Below, piece by piece: positions 49,336 to 59,276 of a DNA stretch of 64,000 nucleotides. The stretch covers positions 8,370,001 to 8,434,000 of the forward strand of contig NZ_JACHMO010000001.1 in NCBI RefSeq assembly GCF_014205015.1. The letters are read 5' to 3'. The first letter of the stretch is position 1, and each line of letters starts with the position of its first letter. The stretch is from Saccharothrix ecbatanensis. GTDB taxonomy: Bacteria; Actinomycetota; Actinomycetes; Mycobacteriales; Pseudonocardiaceae. The position numbers were made by a program, and so were the translations under genes. Below the pieces are notes generated by a model. The model did no database searches and was not told the DNA's origin. It was given only the letters and a program-made list of their open reading frames with translations.

Positions 49336-49998
49336 TCAGTGCTGGGACTCCGGGTGCTGCAACGGGAAGCCGCCGCCGATGCCGCGCCAGGCGAGGTTCG
49401 AGATCAGGGCGACCGCGTCCTCTTTGGCCAGCTGTCGGTCGTCTGCCAGCCACGCACGGGCCGTGACCTGGGACAAGCCGACCAGGCCGACCGCCAGCAG
49501 TCGCGCCCGGTGCTCGTCCAGGCCCGCGTCGGCGGTGATCGTGTCGGTGATGGCCTCGACGCTGTCCGTCGTCGCGCGCTCGACCGCACGCGCCACCGCG
49601 GGCTCGCTGCGCAGGTCCGACTCGAACACCATCCGGAACGCCTGGCCCTCGCCGTCCACGAAGTCGTAGAACGCGGCGACCGCGGCCTTCACCCGCTGCT
49701 TGTTGTCCGTCGTGGACGCCAGCGCACCGCGAACGCGGTTCACCAGCTCGTCCACGTGGGACTCGAGCAGCGCCATGTAGAGCTCGAGCTTGCCTGGGAA
49801 GTGCTGGTAGAGCACAGGCTTGCTGACTCCCGCGCGTTCGGCGATCTCGTCCATCGCCGCGGCGTGGTAGCCGTTGGTCACGAACACGTCCTGCGCCGCG
49901 GCCAGCAATTGGGCACGTCGAGCGGTGCGTGGGAGCCGTACACCCCGCCCCGCCGCGCCGCCGTGGTGCCCGACCGCAGTCTGGGCCGTCTCCGTCAT
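49336..49998 (-). CDS. TetR-family regulator, Rv3208 type
   Basis: A 220-aa TetR protein. The helix-turn-helix covers QLLAAAQDVFVTNGYHAAAM, DEIAERAGVSKPVLYQHFPG and KLELYMALL, with the C-terminal signature NLAWRGIGGGFPL seen in Rv3208-like proteins. GGAGG stands 5-6 nt before ATG 49998. It is divergent from an alpha/beta hydrolase gene (135-bp gap), a probable target. Mycobacterial relatives sit near the same DUF3107, DUF3152 and moeZ neighbours. Confidence 0.9.
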   Translation of the reverse strand: MTETAQTAVGHHGGAAGRGVRLPRTARRAQLLAAAQDVFVTNGYHAAAMDEIAERAGVSKPVLYQHFPGKLELYMALLESHVDELVNRVRGALASTTDNKQRVKAAVAAFYDFVDGEGQAFRMVFESDLRSEPAVARAVERATTDSVEAITDTITADAGLDEHRARLLAVGLVGLSQVTARAWLADDRQLAKEDAVALISNLAWRGIGGGFPLQHPESQH

Positions 49999-50133
49999 GG
50001 TGCCTCCAGCCAACCAACTCATCGCGGAACCGGAAAGGGGTTGCCCTCACGGCTCGTCGGCAACCTTACTCGCTGGTAGCAGCGTTCTGGGAAAGCTTCC
50101 CGTTTCGTAGGACGCCCGGACAGGCATCCTTGG

Positions 50134-51120
50134 GTGGTGACCGAGACGCTGGAGGCGCGCAGAACCGCCATCACCCACGTGCCCCTGTCCATCGCGCCGC
50201 TACCGCCGTTGGACACAACGATCGAGCCCTGGCCTGGTGACTACGTCGAGCTCGCCGGTCACCGCGTGCACGTGCGGCGCACGCCCGGACCAACCGGCTC
50301 CACCGCCGTCTACGTGCACGGACTGGGTGGTTCGTCGACCAACTGGACCGACCTGGCCGCCCAGTTGCGCGAGCACGTCGACGGCCACGCGCTGGACCTG
50401 CCGGGGTTCGGCCGGTCCGAGCCGATCGACGGCTACGACTTCCGGATGGCCACCCACGCGCGGGTCGTGATCGAGTACATCGAGTCGCTCGGCCGCGGCC
50501 CGGTGCACCTGTTCGGGAACTCCATGGGCGGCGCGATCACGTTGATGGCCGCCTCCACCCGTCCCGACCTGGTGCGCACCCTGACCCTGGTCTCGCCCGC
50601 CGTGCCGGACCTGCGGCCGAGCCTGCGCCGGGTGTCGGACCGGCGGCTGCCGCTGGCGTTCCTGCCGGTCGTCGGCCCGCGGGTGCGGGAGCAGTTGGCC
50701 GCCGTGACGCCGCGTGAGCGCACTCACCAGATGCTCCGGCTGTGCTTCGCGGAGCCCCACTCGGTGCCGCCGCACCGGATCGCGCAGAGTGACCACGAGT
50801 ACACCGAGCGGTCCGCGCAGGCGTGGGCGGGCAACGCGCTGAGCCGCAGCACGATCGACCTGATCCGCACGTGGCTGGTGCCGCGGTCCAAGTCGATGTG
50901 GCTGCTGCCGCCGAAGATCGCCGCCCCGACGCTGGTGGTGTGGGGGACCGAGGACCGGCTGGTCAGCGTGCGCAAGGCGCCCAGGGTGGCCCGGCTGATC
51001 CCGCGTGGACGGCTGCTCGTGCTGCCGCGCACGGGGCACGTGGCTCAGATGGAGCGGCCGGTGTCGGTGGCACGTGCCGTGGTGGGCATGTGGGAGGCGG
51101 TCGAGCGGCGGGCGTGGTGA
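50134..51120 (+). CDS. Alpha/beta hydrolase
   Basis: A 328-aa hydrolase: VYVHGLGGSSTNWTDLAAQL, LDLPGFGRSEPIDG, nucleophile elbow FGNSMGGAI, acid VVWGTEDRLVSVRKA and His in LPRTGHVAQMERPVSVARAV. The N-terminal 40 residues are Pro-rich and lack a signal. GTG 50134 start. It is divergent from the Rv3208-type TetR, which may control it. Substrate not inferred. Confidence 0.9.
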   Translation: MVTETLEARRTAITHVPLSIAPLPPLDTTIEPWPGDYVELAGHRVHVRRTPGPTGSTAVYVHGLGGSSTNWTDLAAQLREHVDGHALDLPGFGRSEPIDGYDFRMATHARVVIEYIESLGRGPVHLFGNSMGGAITLMAASTRPDLVRTLTLVSPAVPDLRPSLRRVSDRRLPLAFLPVVGPRVREQLAAVTPRERTHQMLRLCFAEPHSVPPHRIAQSDHEYTERSAQAWAGNALSRSTIDLIRTWLVPRSKSMWLLPPKIAAPTLVVWGTEDRLVSVRKAPRVARLIPRGRLLVLPRTGHVAQMERPVSVARAVVGMWEAVERRAW

Positions 51121-51211
51121 CGATCAGTGACCCGGGCCGGTCGGGTGGGTCGGTGCCGCGCTGGTCACCTGGAATCCGCCACCTGGGTGCGGTTGTGGCA
51201 CCCTGGTTGCC

Positions 51212-52252
51212 GTGAACCGGACGTCGCAGGGCGAGCGTGACGCGCCGCCGTCCGCTGATGACCGGCCGCCGCTATCCGAAGACCGCTATCGCCGCGGCGC
51301 GCGCCGGACCGGCGCCGAGCCGCTGGCCGCGTCATGGGAACCGGCCGGCCCCAGGCACCGAAAACGCCGCACGGGCGTGCGTGGGATGGTCGCGAGCTAC
51401 GGCTGGCGGATCTACGCCGTCCCCGTGCTCCTCGTGCTGACCGCCCTGGTCGTGCTGGACACCGCCGCGCCGACGACCGGCAACGAGCTGGCGGGCACCC
51501 CGACCGACACCGGCACCGCCGCGCCCGGGCCGACGTCCACCTCCGGTCCGCCCGAGGCGACCGAGAAGCCGCCGCCCGAGATCGACCTGAAGAACTTCCC
51601 GACCGCGCAGCTGCCGGACGGCCCGAAGTTCTCCGAGCAGGGCGCGGGCACGTTCGCGGTGATCCCGGGCACCACGCCGCAGGCGGGCAACGGGAGGCTG
51701 TACCGGTACGCCGTCGCGATCGAGGACGGCGTCGAGCCGGGCGACTACGGCGGCGACCGCGAGGCGTTCGCCCGGACGGTCGACGGCTTCCTGGCCGATC
51801 CGCGCAGCTGGGTCGGCACCGGCACGGCGGCACTGCAACGGGTCCCGGCCGAGGGTGACGACGTCGACTTCACCGTCGCGCTCACCACGACGAACACCGC
51901 CCACTCGCTGTGCGGGTTCTCGATCCAGTTCGAGGCGTCGTGCTGGCACCGGCCGAGCGGTCGGGTGATCATCAACACGGCCCGCTGGGTGCGCGGCGCG
52001 AAGGCCTATGGCAACGACATCAGCGGCTACCGGACGTACGCCATCAACCACGAGGTCGGGCACGCCCTCGGCAACGGCCACGTGGGCTGCGCGGCCGACA
52101 ACGGCTTCGCCCCGGTGATGATGCAGCAGTCGTTCGGCGTGGCGAACGACTACGTGGCGCAGCTCAACTCGGTGCCCGGCGGCGACCGCAGCGCCGTGCC
52201 GGCGGACGGCAAGGTCTGCAAGCCCAATCCATTCCCCGTAGCACCGCAGTAG
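51212..52252 (+). CDS. DUF3152 membrane-anchored putative metzincin protease
   Basis: A 346-aa Rv3207c-like protein. A charged N-terminus is followed by one membrane helix (WRIYAVPVLLVLTALVVLDT), a Thr/Pro-rich linker and an external domain. That domain bears a full metzincin zinc signature HEVGHALGNGH (His280, Glu281, His284, Gly287, His290), and VMMQQS downstream could be the Met-turn. Cysteines in LCGFSIQFEASCWH and GHVGCAADNG may form disulfides. Peptidase activity is a prediction from the motif; the family is formally of unknown function. Confidence 0.88.
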   Translation: MNRTSQGERDAPPSADDRPPLSEDRYRRGARRTGAEPLAASWEPAGPRHRKRRTGVRGMVASYGWRIYAVPVLLVLTALVVLDTAAPTTGNELAGTPTDTGTAAPGPTSTSGPPEATEKPPPEIDLKNFPTAQLPDGPKFSEQGAGTFAVIPGTTPQAGNGRLYRYAVAIEDGVEPGDYGGDREAFARTVDGFLADPRSWVGTGTAALQRVPAEGDDVDFTVALTTTNTAHSLCGFSIQFEASCWHRPSGRVIINTARWVRGAKAYGNDISGYRTYAINHEVGHALGNGHVGCAADNGFAPVMMQQSFGVANDYVAQLNSVPGGDRSAVPADGKVCKPNPFPVAPQ

Positions 52253-52357
52253 TACAGGGCCGTCCCGCGCCTTGGGACGACTTCCCATCGGGGAAGACGG
52301 ACGGGCAGGCTGGCGTTGTCCGTCTGTACAGGACATGTTTCGTCGAGGAGGACTCAG

Positions 52358-53530
52358 ATGGCGCTTCCGCCGCTCGTGGAGCCCGCAGCGGAGCTGACCA
52401 AGGAGGAAGTCGCGCGGTACAGCCGCCACCTGATCATCCCGGATGTCGGGGTCGACGGGCAGAAGCGGCTGAAGAACGCGAAGGTCCTGGTCGTCGGCGC
52501 GGGTGGGCTGGGCAGCCCGGCCCTGCTGTACCTGGCCGCGGCGGGTGTCGGCACGCTGGGCGTGGTCGACTTCGACATCGTCGACGAGTCGAACCTCCAG
52601 CGGCAGGTCATCCACGGCCAGTCCGACATCGGCAAGCCCAAGGCCGAGTCGGCGCGGGACTCGGTGGCCGAGATCAACCCGTTCGTGAAGGTGGTGCTGC
52701 ACCAGACCCACCTGAACTCGGAGAACGCGCTCGACATCTTCCGGGACTACGACCTGATCCTGGACGGCACGGACAACTTCGCCACCAGGTACCTGGTCAA
52801 CGACGCCGCCGTGCTGCTCGGCAAGCCCTACGTGTGGGGCTCGATCTTCCGGTTCGAGGGCCAGGTCAGCGTGTTCTGGGAGGACGCGCCGAACGGCCAG
52901 GGCCTGAACTACCGCGACCTCTACCCCGAGCCGCCGCCGCCCGGCATGGTCCCGTCGTGCGCCGAGGGCGGCGTGCTGGGCGTGCTCTGCGCGTCGATCG
53001 GCTCGATCATGGTGACCGAGGCGATCAAGCTGCTGACGGGCATCGGCGACCCGCTGCTCGGCCGGCTCATGGTGTACGACGCCCTGGAGATGTCCTACCG
53101 GACCATCAAGATCCGCAAGGACCCGGAGAGCATCAAGATCACCGAGCTGATCGACTACGACGCGTTCTGCGGTGTGGTGTCGGACGACGCCCAGCAGGCC
53201 GCGGCGGGCAACACGATCACGCCGCTGGAGCTGAAGCAGAAGCAGGACGCCGGGGACGACTTCCTCCTGGTCGACGTCCGCGAGCCGCACGAGTACGAGA
53301 TCGTGAAGATCCCGGGCTCGGTGCTCATCCCGAAGGACCGCATCCTGTCGGGTGAGGCGCTCGCGGAGCTGCCGCAGGACAAGCAGGTCGTGCTGCACTG
53401 CAAGTCCGGCGCGCGTTCGGCGGAGGCGCTGGCCGCGTTGCACAAGGCCGGGTTCAAGGACGCCGTGCACGTGGGCGGCGGCGTGCTCGCCTGGGCCCGT
53501 GAGGTCGACCCCTCACTGCCGACGTACTGA
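52358..53530 (+). CDS. moeZ: Adenylyltransferase/sulfurtransferase MoeZ
   Basis: A 390-aa fusion of an E1-like ThiF/MoeB domain and a rhodanese domain. The ATP-binding loop is VVGAGGLGSPALLYLAAAGV, followed by ESNLQRQVIHGQSDIGKPKA and MVPSCAEGGVLGVLCASIGS. The rhodanese part has LVDVREPHEYEIVKIPGSVL and the active-site Cys348 in LHCKSGARS. It adenylates and sulfurates small carrier proteins (MoaD, ThiS, CysO types). It may supply molybdopterin sulfur for the nitrate reductase encoded 2 kb away. GAGGAGG precedes ATG 52358. Confidence 0.95.
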   Translation: MALPPLVEPAAELTKEEVARYSRHLIIPDVGVDGQKRLKNAKVLVVGAGGLGSPALLYLAAAGVGTLGVVDFDIVDESNLQRQVIHGQSDIGKPKAESARDSVAEINPFVKVVLHQTHLNSENALDIFRDYDLILDGTDNFATRYLVNDAAVLLGKPYVWGSIFRFEGQVSVFWEDAPNGQGLNYRDLYPEPPPPGMVPSCAEGGVLGVLCASIGSIMVTEAIKLLTGIGDPLLGRLMVYDALEMSYRTIKIRKDPESIKITELIDYDAFCGVVSDDAQQAAAGNTITPLELKQKQDAGDDFLLVDVREPHEYEIVKIPGSVLIPKDRILSGEALAELPQDKQVVLHCKSGARSAEALAALHKAGFKDAVHVGGGVLAWAREVDPSLPTY

Positions 53531-53544
53531 TTTTCACGCACGAG

Positions 53545-53579
53545 ACGCCGGGGTGGCCCTTCACGGGCCGCCCCGGCGT
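53545..53579. terminator. Terminator after moeZ
   Basis: Arms 53545-53559 and 53565-53579 pair over 15 bp with one G-T wobble around TTCAC, followed by TCGTTTT. It lies between moeZ (stop 53530) and the convergent serpin gene (stop 53585). Confidence 0.88.
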
Positions 53580-53584
53580 TCGTT

Positions 53585-54571
53585 TTACGGCTCGGTCACC
53601 TCGGCCAGGAACAGCAGCAGGCCGGTGGCGCGGTGGCGGACGGCCAGCAGGAACGGCCGGTCGAACCGCACCACCAGGGCCTCTGCCGGGTCGTGCCCGC
53701 CCATGGTGGCGAACATCATCGTGGCCGCCGCACCTTCGACGCCTTGCTCGTCGACCGCGAGCGTCGCCTGGTGCAGGACTTGCTCCACCATCAGCCACGA
53801 GTCGAACAGCGGTCCGGCGCCGAGTGCGCGCAGTTGGCCGGTGAGCTCGGTGGCGGCGGTCAGGTCCACCTTGGGCAGGTACAGGTCGACCTCGGTGGAC
53901 CGCACGCCCGTGAGCAGGTCGGCGAACGCCTCGCCGTCGAGTTCCGACGTCGCCGGCGGTGAGTCGGACCGCAGGGCGATCACGTCCATCGCCTCGTCGC
54001 ACGGGATGAGCACGGCCTGCCAGCCTTGACGGGCGGCGTAGCCGAAGGTGCCGACCCGGTGCATCGTCGGCACCATCCGCTTGCCCGAGGGCGTGCGGAA
54101 CTTGCGGGGACGGGTGTCGTCAGCGGGGAATTCCTCGACCCACGCGGCCTTGGCGTGCAGGGCGTTGACCAGCACGGCGAGGGTGCTGGGCGTGATAGCG
54201 CCAGGCGGGACGGCCTCGGGGATCAAGCCCCGGGTCAGCTCCGCCACGACCTTGTTGATCTCGACGTGCGCGTTCTCGTCCAGCACGAGCCGCCGGACGT
54301 CGGGGTGGTCGGCCAGCGGTCCGGACGGGTCGACCCAGATGGTGTCGGTCGACGTCACAGCGTCGTCGCCGGCCGCGATGGCAAGCAGCTTCGAGACCTG
54401 TCCGACGTCGGCGCCCAGCACCTCGGCCACGGCGGGTCCCGTGTCCTCGCCCGCCACGTCGGTGGCGCTGCACAGCGCCGCGGCCACCGAGAACGGCGAC
54501 CAGCACCGGTTGCCGGCGGGCAGCTTGCGGTGCAGGGCTAGCGCAAACGCGGCGTGCGTGGCGTCGGTCAC
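53585..54571 (-). CDS. Serpin-family protease inhibitor
   Basis: A 328-aa serpin, shorter than the usual 370-400. Conserved parts are NRCWSPFSVAAALCSATDVA, LVNALHAKAAWVEEF (breach/shutter region), VDLYLPKVDLTAATELTGQL and the C-terminal VRFDRPFLLAVRHRATGLLL. The hinge of the reactive-centre loop reads DEQGVEGAAATMM, with small residues at P12-P9, as expected of an inhibitory serpin. The scissile P1 is probably in FATMGGHDP. There is no signal peptide, so it is likely cytoplasmic. AAGGAG precedes GTG 54571. It interrupts the conserved moeZ-TIGR02569 neighbourhood, suggesting insertion by transfer. Confidence 0.92.
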   Translation of the reverse strand: MTDATHAAFALALHRKLPAGNRCWSPFSVAAALCSATDVAGEDTGPAVAEVLGADVGQVSKLLAIAAGDDAVTSTDTIWVDPSGPLADHPDVRRLVLDENAHVEINKVVAELTRGLIPEAVPPGAITPSTLAVLVNALHAKAAWVEEFPADDTRPRKFRTPSGKRMVPTMHRVGTFGYAARQGWQAVLIPCDEAMDVIALRSDSPPATSELDGEAFADLLTGVRSTEVDLYLPKVDLTAATELTGQLRALGAGPLFDSWLMVEQVLHQATLAVDEQGVEGAAATMMFATMGGHDPAEALVVRFDRPFLLAVRHRATGLLLFLAEVTEP

Positions 54572-54587
54572 AAATAACTCCTTGTGT

Positions 54588-54707
54588 GAGGTCGCGTCGA
54601 TCGTTCGCGGCTCATTTTCCGGCGATCACGCTTTTCGATCGTCGGAAAATGGGGCGCGAGCGGTCGACTCCGGGGCGACCGCGCCCGCCGTCTGCGGAGC
54701 AGCGGCC
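54588..54707. repeat. Dispersed repeat, copy B (long form with hairpins)
   Basis: The left block GAGGTCGCGTCGATCG (54588-54603) and right block (54674-54707) match copy A at 38457-38513. Copy B holds about 70 bp between the blocks. These include TTTTCCGGCGATC/GATCGTCGGAAAA arms (12 of 13 complementary) and GCGGTCG/CGACCGC arms reaching the right block. It lies in the 242-bp gap between divergent serpin and kinase-like genes. Confidence 0.85.
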
Positions 54708-54801
54708 ATCCAACCCAGACCGCATAACTGCGGTTAGGCCGAACGCGTGGACACCACGCGTTTCGGCGTGGGAGGTCCACCAACGGAAGGCCGGGTGCAG
54801 G

Positions 54802-54807
54802 TAGCGT
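54802..54807 (+). promoter_or_regulatory. TAGCGT -10 element of the TIGR02569 gene
   Basis: TAGCGT ends 6 nt before GTG 54814, a leaderless arrangement. Confidence 0.5.
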
Positions 54808-54813
54808 GCCGGC

Positions 54814-55611
54814 GTGACCCCATCCCCGGAGCCGCCACCGTCGCACGTGCGCGCCGCTTTCGGCGCGCGGGACGCCGAACCGGAGTTGATCGACGGCGGT
54901 CCGGTGTGGCGGTGCGGGGACGCGGCCATCCGCCCGGCGGGCAAGCCGGCCGAGGCCACCTGGGTCGCCAAGACGCTCGACACCCTGGACGTCGACAACC
55001 TGCGCGTCGCCCGTCCCCTGAGGTCCACCGACGGCCGGTACGTCGTCGGCGGCTGGGCGGCGACCAAGTACCTGTCCGGCCGCGCCGAGCCCCGGCACGA
55101 CGAGGTCGTGGACGTCGCCGTGAAGCTCCACCGCGCGACCGTCGAGCTGCCCAAGCCGCGGTTCCTGGACGCGCGCGCCGACCTGTTCGCCACCGCCGAC
55201 CGCTGCGCGTGGGACGAGGAGCAGGCCGACCTCGACCCGGACCTGGGCGGCCGGCTGTTCGAGTTGTGCGCGGCCTACCGCAAGCCCGTCACGGCCAAGC
55301 CCCAAGTCGTCCACGGCGACCTGTTCGGCAACGTCCTGTTCGCCGGTGACGCGGCCCCCGCGATCATCGATTTCGCCGCCTACTGGCGTCCCGGAACGTA
55401 CGGCGCGGCGGTCGTCGTGGTCGACGCGATGGCCTGGGGTGGCGCGGATCACGGCATCCTCCAGCGCTGGGCGCACCTGGAGGAGTGGCCGCAGATCCTC
55501 CTGCGGGCGACCCTGTTCCGCCTCGCGGTCCACGCCCTGCACCCCCGTTCGAGCCGACAATCTCTCGTCGGGCTGGAGCGGATGGCCGCCCGGGTCGTCG
55601 AATCACTGTGA
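54814..55611 (+). CDS. TIGR02569 family protein (kinase-like, Rv3205c type)
   Basis: A 265-aa actinobacterial protein with an aminoglycoside-phosphotransferase-like fold. PVWRCGDAAIRPAGKPAEAT is the nucleotide-binding N-lobe. QVVHGDLFGNVLFAGDAAPA is the catalytic loop (HGDLxxNVL) and IIDFAAYWRPGTYGAAVVVV the metal-binding segment. The substrate is unknown. In mycobacteria it neighbours moeZ (moeB1); here the serpin lies between them. Confidence 0.9.
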   Translation: MTPSPEPPPSHVRAAFGARDAEPELIDGGPVWRCGDAAIRPAGKPAEATWVAKTLDTLDVDNLRVARPLRSTDGRYVVGGWAATKYLSGRAEPRHDEVVDVAVKLHRATVELPKPRFLDARADLFATADRCAWDEEQADLDPDLGGRLFELCAAYRKPVTAKPQVVHGDLFGNVLFAGDAAPAIIDFAAYWRPGTYGAAVVVVDAMAWGGADHGILQRWAHLEEWPQILLRATLFRLAVHALHPRSSRQSLVGLERMAARVVESL

Positions 55612-55679
55612 CCTCACCCTCAGCGCAGGCGTGCTGAGCAGTCAAGTTCGCGTGGACGAAACATCCCGCGTTTTGCCGT

Positions 55680-55699
55680 TAACAGGGTGTTCTTACCGT
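55680..55699 (+). promoter_or_regulatory. Nitrate reductase promoter with TAAC-N6-TTCTTAC motif
   Basis: TAAC (55680-55683), six bases, then TTCTTAC (55690-55696). The hexamer TACCGT (55694-55699) ends 7 nt before GTG 55707 and is the likely -10 of a leaderless transcript, so the motif overlaps the promoter. The same motif recurs before narK. It may be a binding site for GlnR or the HemD-type regulator at the end of the cluster. Confidence 0.5.
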
Positions 55700-55706
55700 C
55701 AGACGC

Positions 55707-57733
<2,027 letters not shown>

Positions 57734-57737
<4 letters not shown>

Positions 57738-59176
57738 GGAACGTTGTCATCGTGGGCTACGGCATGGCCGGCGCCCGGCTGGCCGACGAGATCCGCCGCC
57801 GCGACCCGAAGGCGGAACGGGTCGCGGTGACCGTGCTGGGCGACGAGTCGCACCCCGCGTACAACCGGGTGCTGCTGTCCAGCGTGGTGGCCGGGTCGCT
57901 GACGCCGGAGGCCGTGCGGCTGCACGACCCGGAATGGGCCGCCAGGCACCACATCGACCTGCGGCTGGGCGGTTCCGTCAGCAAGATCGACCGGACCCGG
58001 CGGGTCGTGCACGTGGACGACGACGAGGTGCCGTACGACTCGCTGGTGCTGGCCACCGGCGCCCGGTCGTGGGTGCCGCCGACCGACGGGCTGCTGGACG
58101 GCAACGGCACCCTGGCGTCCGGCGTGGTGGCGTTCCGCTCGCTGGACGACTGCGCCCGGATCGTGGACAAGGCCTCACCCGGCACGCCGGTCGCGGTGCT
58201 CGGCGGCGGGCTGCTCGGGCTGGAGGCCGCGCGTGGTCTGGCCGGTCGGGGCTGCCTGGTCACGGTCGTGCACCCGGTCGGGCACCTGATGGAACGGCAG
58301 CTCGACCCGGGCGCGGGCCGGGTGCTGGCCACCACGTTGCGGGGCCTGGGCATCGAGTTCCGGCTCGGCGTGCTGGCCACCAAGTACACGCCCGGCGAAG
58401 GGCTGGAGCTGAACGACGGCACGCACGTGCCCGCCGACCTCGTCGTCGTCTCGGCGGGCGTGCGCGCGGAGACCGGGCTCGCCGAGCAGGCGGGCATCGA
58501 CGTCGACCGGGGCGTCCTGGTGGACGACGCGCTGCGCAGCAGCGACCCGAGGGTGCACGCCATCGGCGACTGCGCCCAGCACGTCGGCACGGTGTCCGGC
58601 CTGGTCCAGCCCGCGTGGGAGCAGGCGGCCGTGCTCGCGGACCGGCTCACCGGCGCCGCGCCGGCCGCCCGCTACTCCGGGACCACCGTCGTGACCAGGC
58701 TCAAGGCCCGTGACGTCGATCTGGCCGCGTTGGGCGACGTGCACGTGGGCGTCGACTCGGCGGACGACGAGGTGCTGTGCTTCCAGGACCCGGCGCGCGG
58801 CCGTTACGCGAAGCTCGTGCTGCGCGGGGACAAGGTCACCGGCGCGATCGTCATCGGCGCGCCGGACGCGGCGGCGGCCATCACCCAGCTGTTCGACCGC
58901 GGCCTGCCCGCGCCGACCGACCGGCTCGCGCTGCTGCTGGGTCGCGCGCTGCCCGCCGAGAACGAGGCGAGCCCGGCCGACCTGCCCGCGTCCGCGGTCG
59001 TGTGCAGGTGCAACACGGTCAGCAAGAGCCAGTTGGTCAGCGCCTGGCGTGGCGGCGCGAAGACGGTTTCCGCGATCGCGGAGGTCACCCGGGCGAGCAC
59101 GGGCTGCGGCGGCTGCAAGGACGCCGTCTGCGGAATCGTCGACTGGCTGGCGGCCTCACAGCCGCAGTCGGCGTGA
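57734..59176 (+). CDS. nasB: Nitrate reductase electron-transfer flavoprotein with BFD [2Fe-2S] domain
   Basis: A 480-aa protein. It has an FAD/NAD(P)H disulfide-reductase-like fold with VVIVGYGMAGARLADEIRRR, LVLATGARSWVPP, AVLGGGLLGLEAARGLAGRG and VHAIGDCAQHVG. A C-terminal bacterioferritin-associated-ferredoxin domain has VVCRCNTVSKSQL and STGCGGCKDAVC. This resembles the N-terminal half of NirB and passes electrons from NAD(P)H to the catalytic subunit. ATG 57734 overlaps the nasC stop (ATGA). Confidence 0.93.
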
Positions 59177-59221
59177 TGTGCGGTGGTGTTGCCGGCGGCG
59201 ACACCTGCCTGAACGTCGGGG

Positions 59222-59241
59222 TAACGGACCGTTCTTACGGT
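59222..59241 (+). promoter_or_regulatory. narK promoter with TAAC-N6-TTCTTAC motif
   Basis: TAAC (59222-59225), GGACCG, TTCTTAC (59232-59238), with TACGGT (59236-59241) as the likely -10. The narK ATG follows after a 35-nt stretch with its own ribosome-binding site. Same motif and same geometry as in the nasC promoter. Confidence 0.5.
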
Positions 59242-59276
59242 TCCGGCAACGGGAAATCGGTGTCCGGGAGGGTCCA

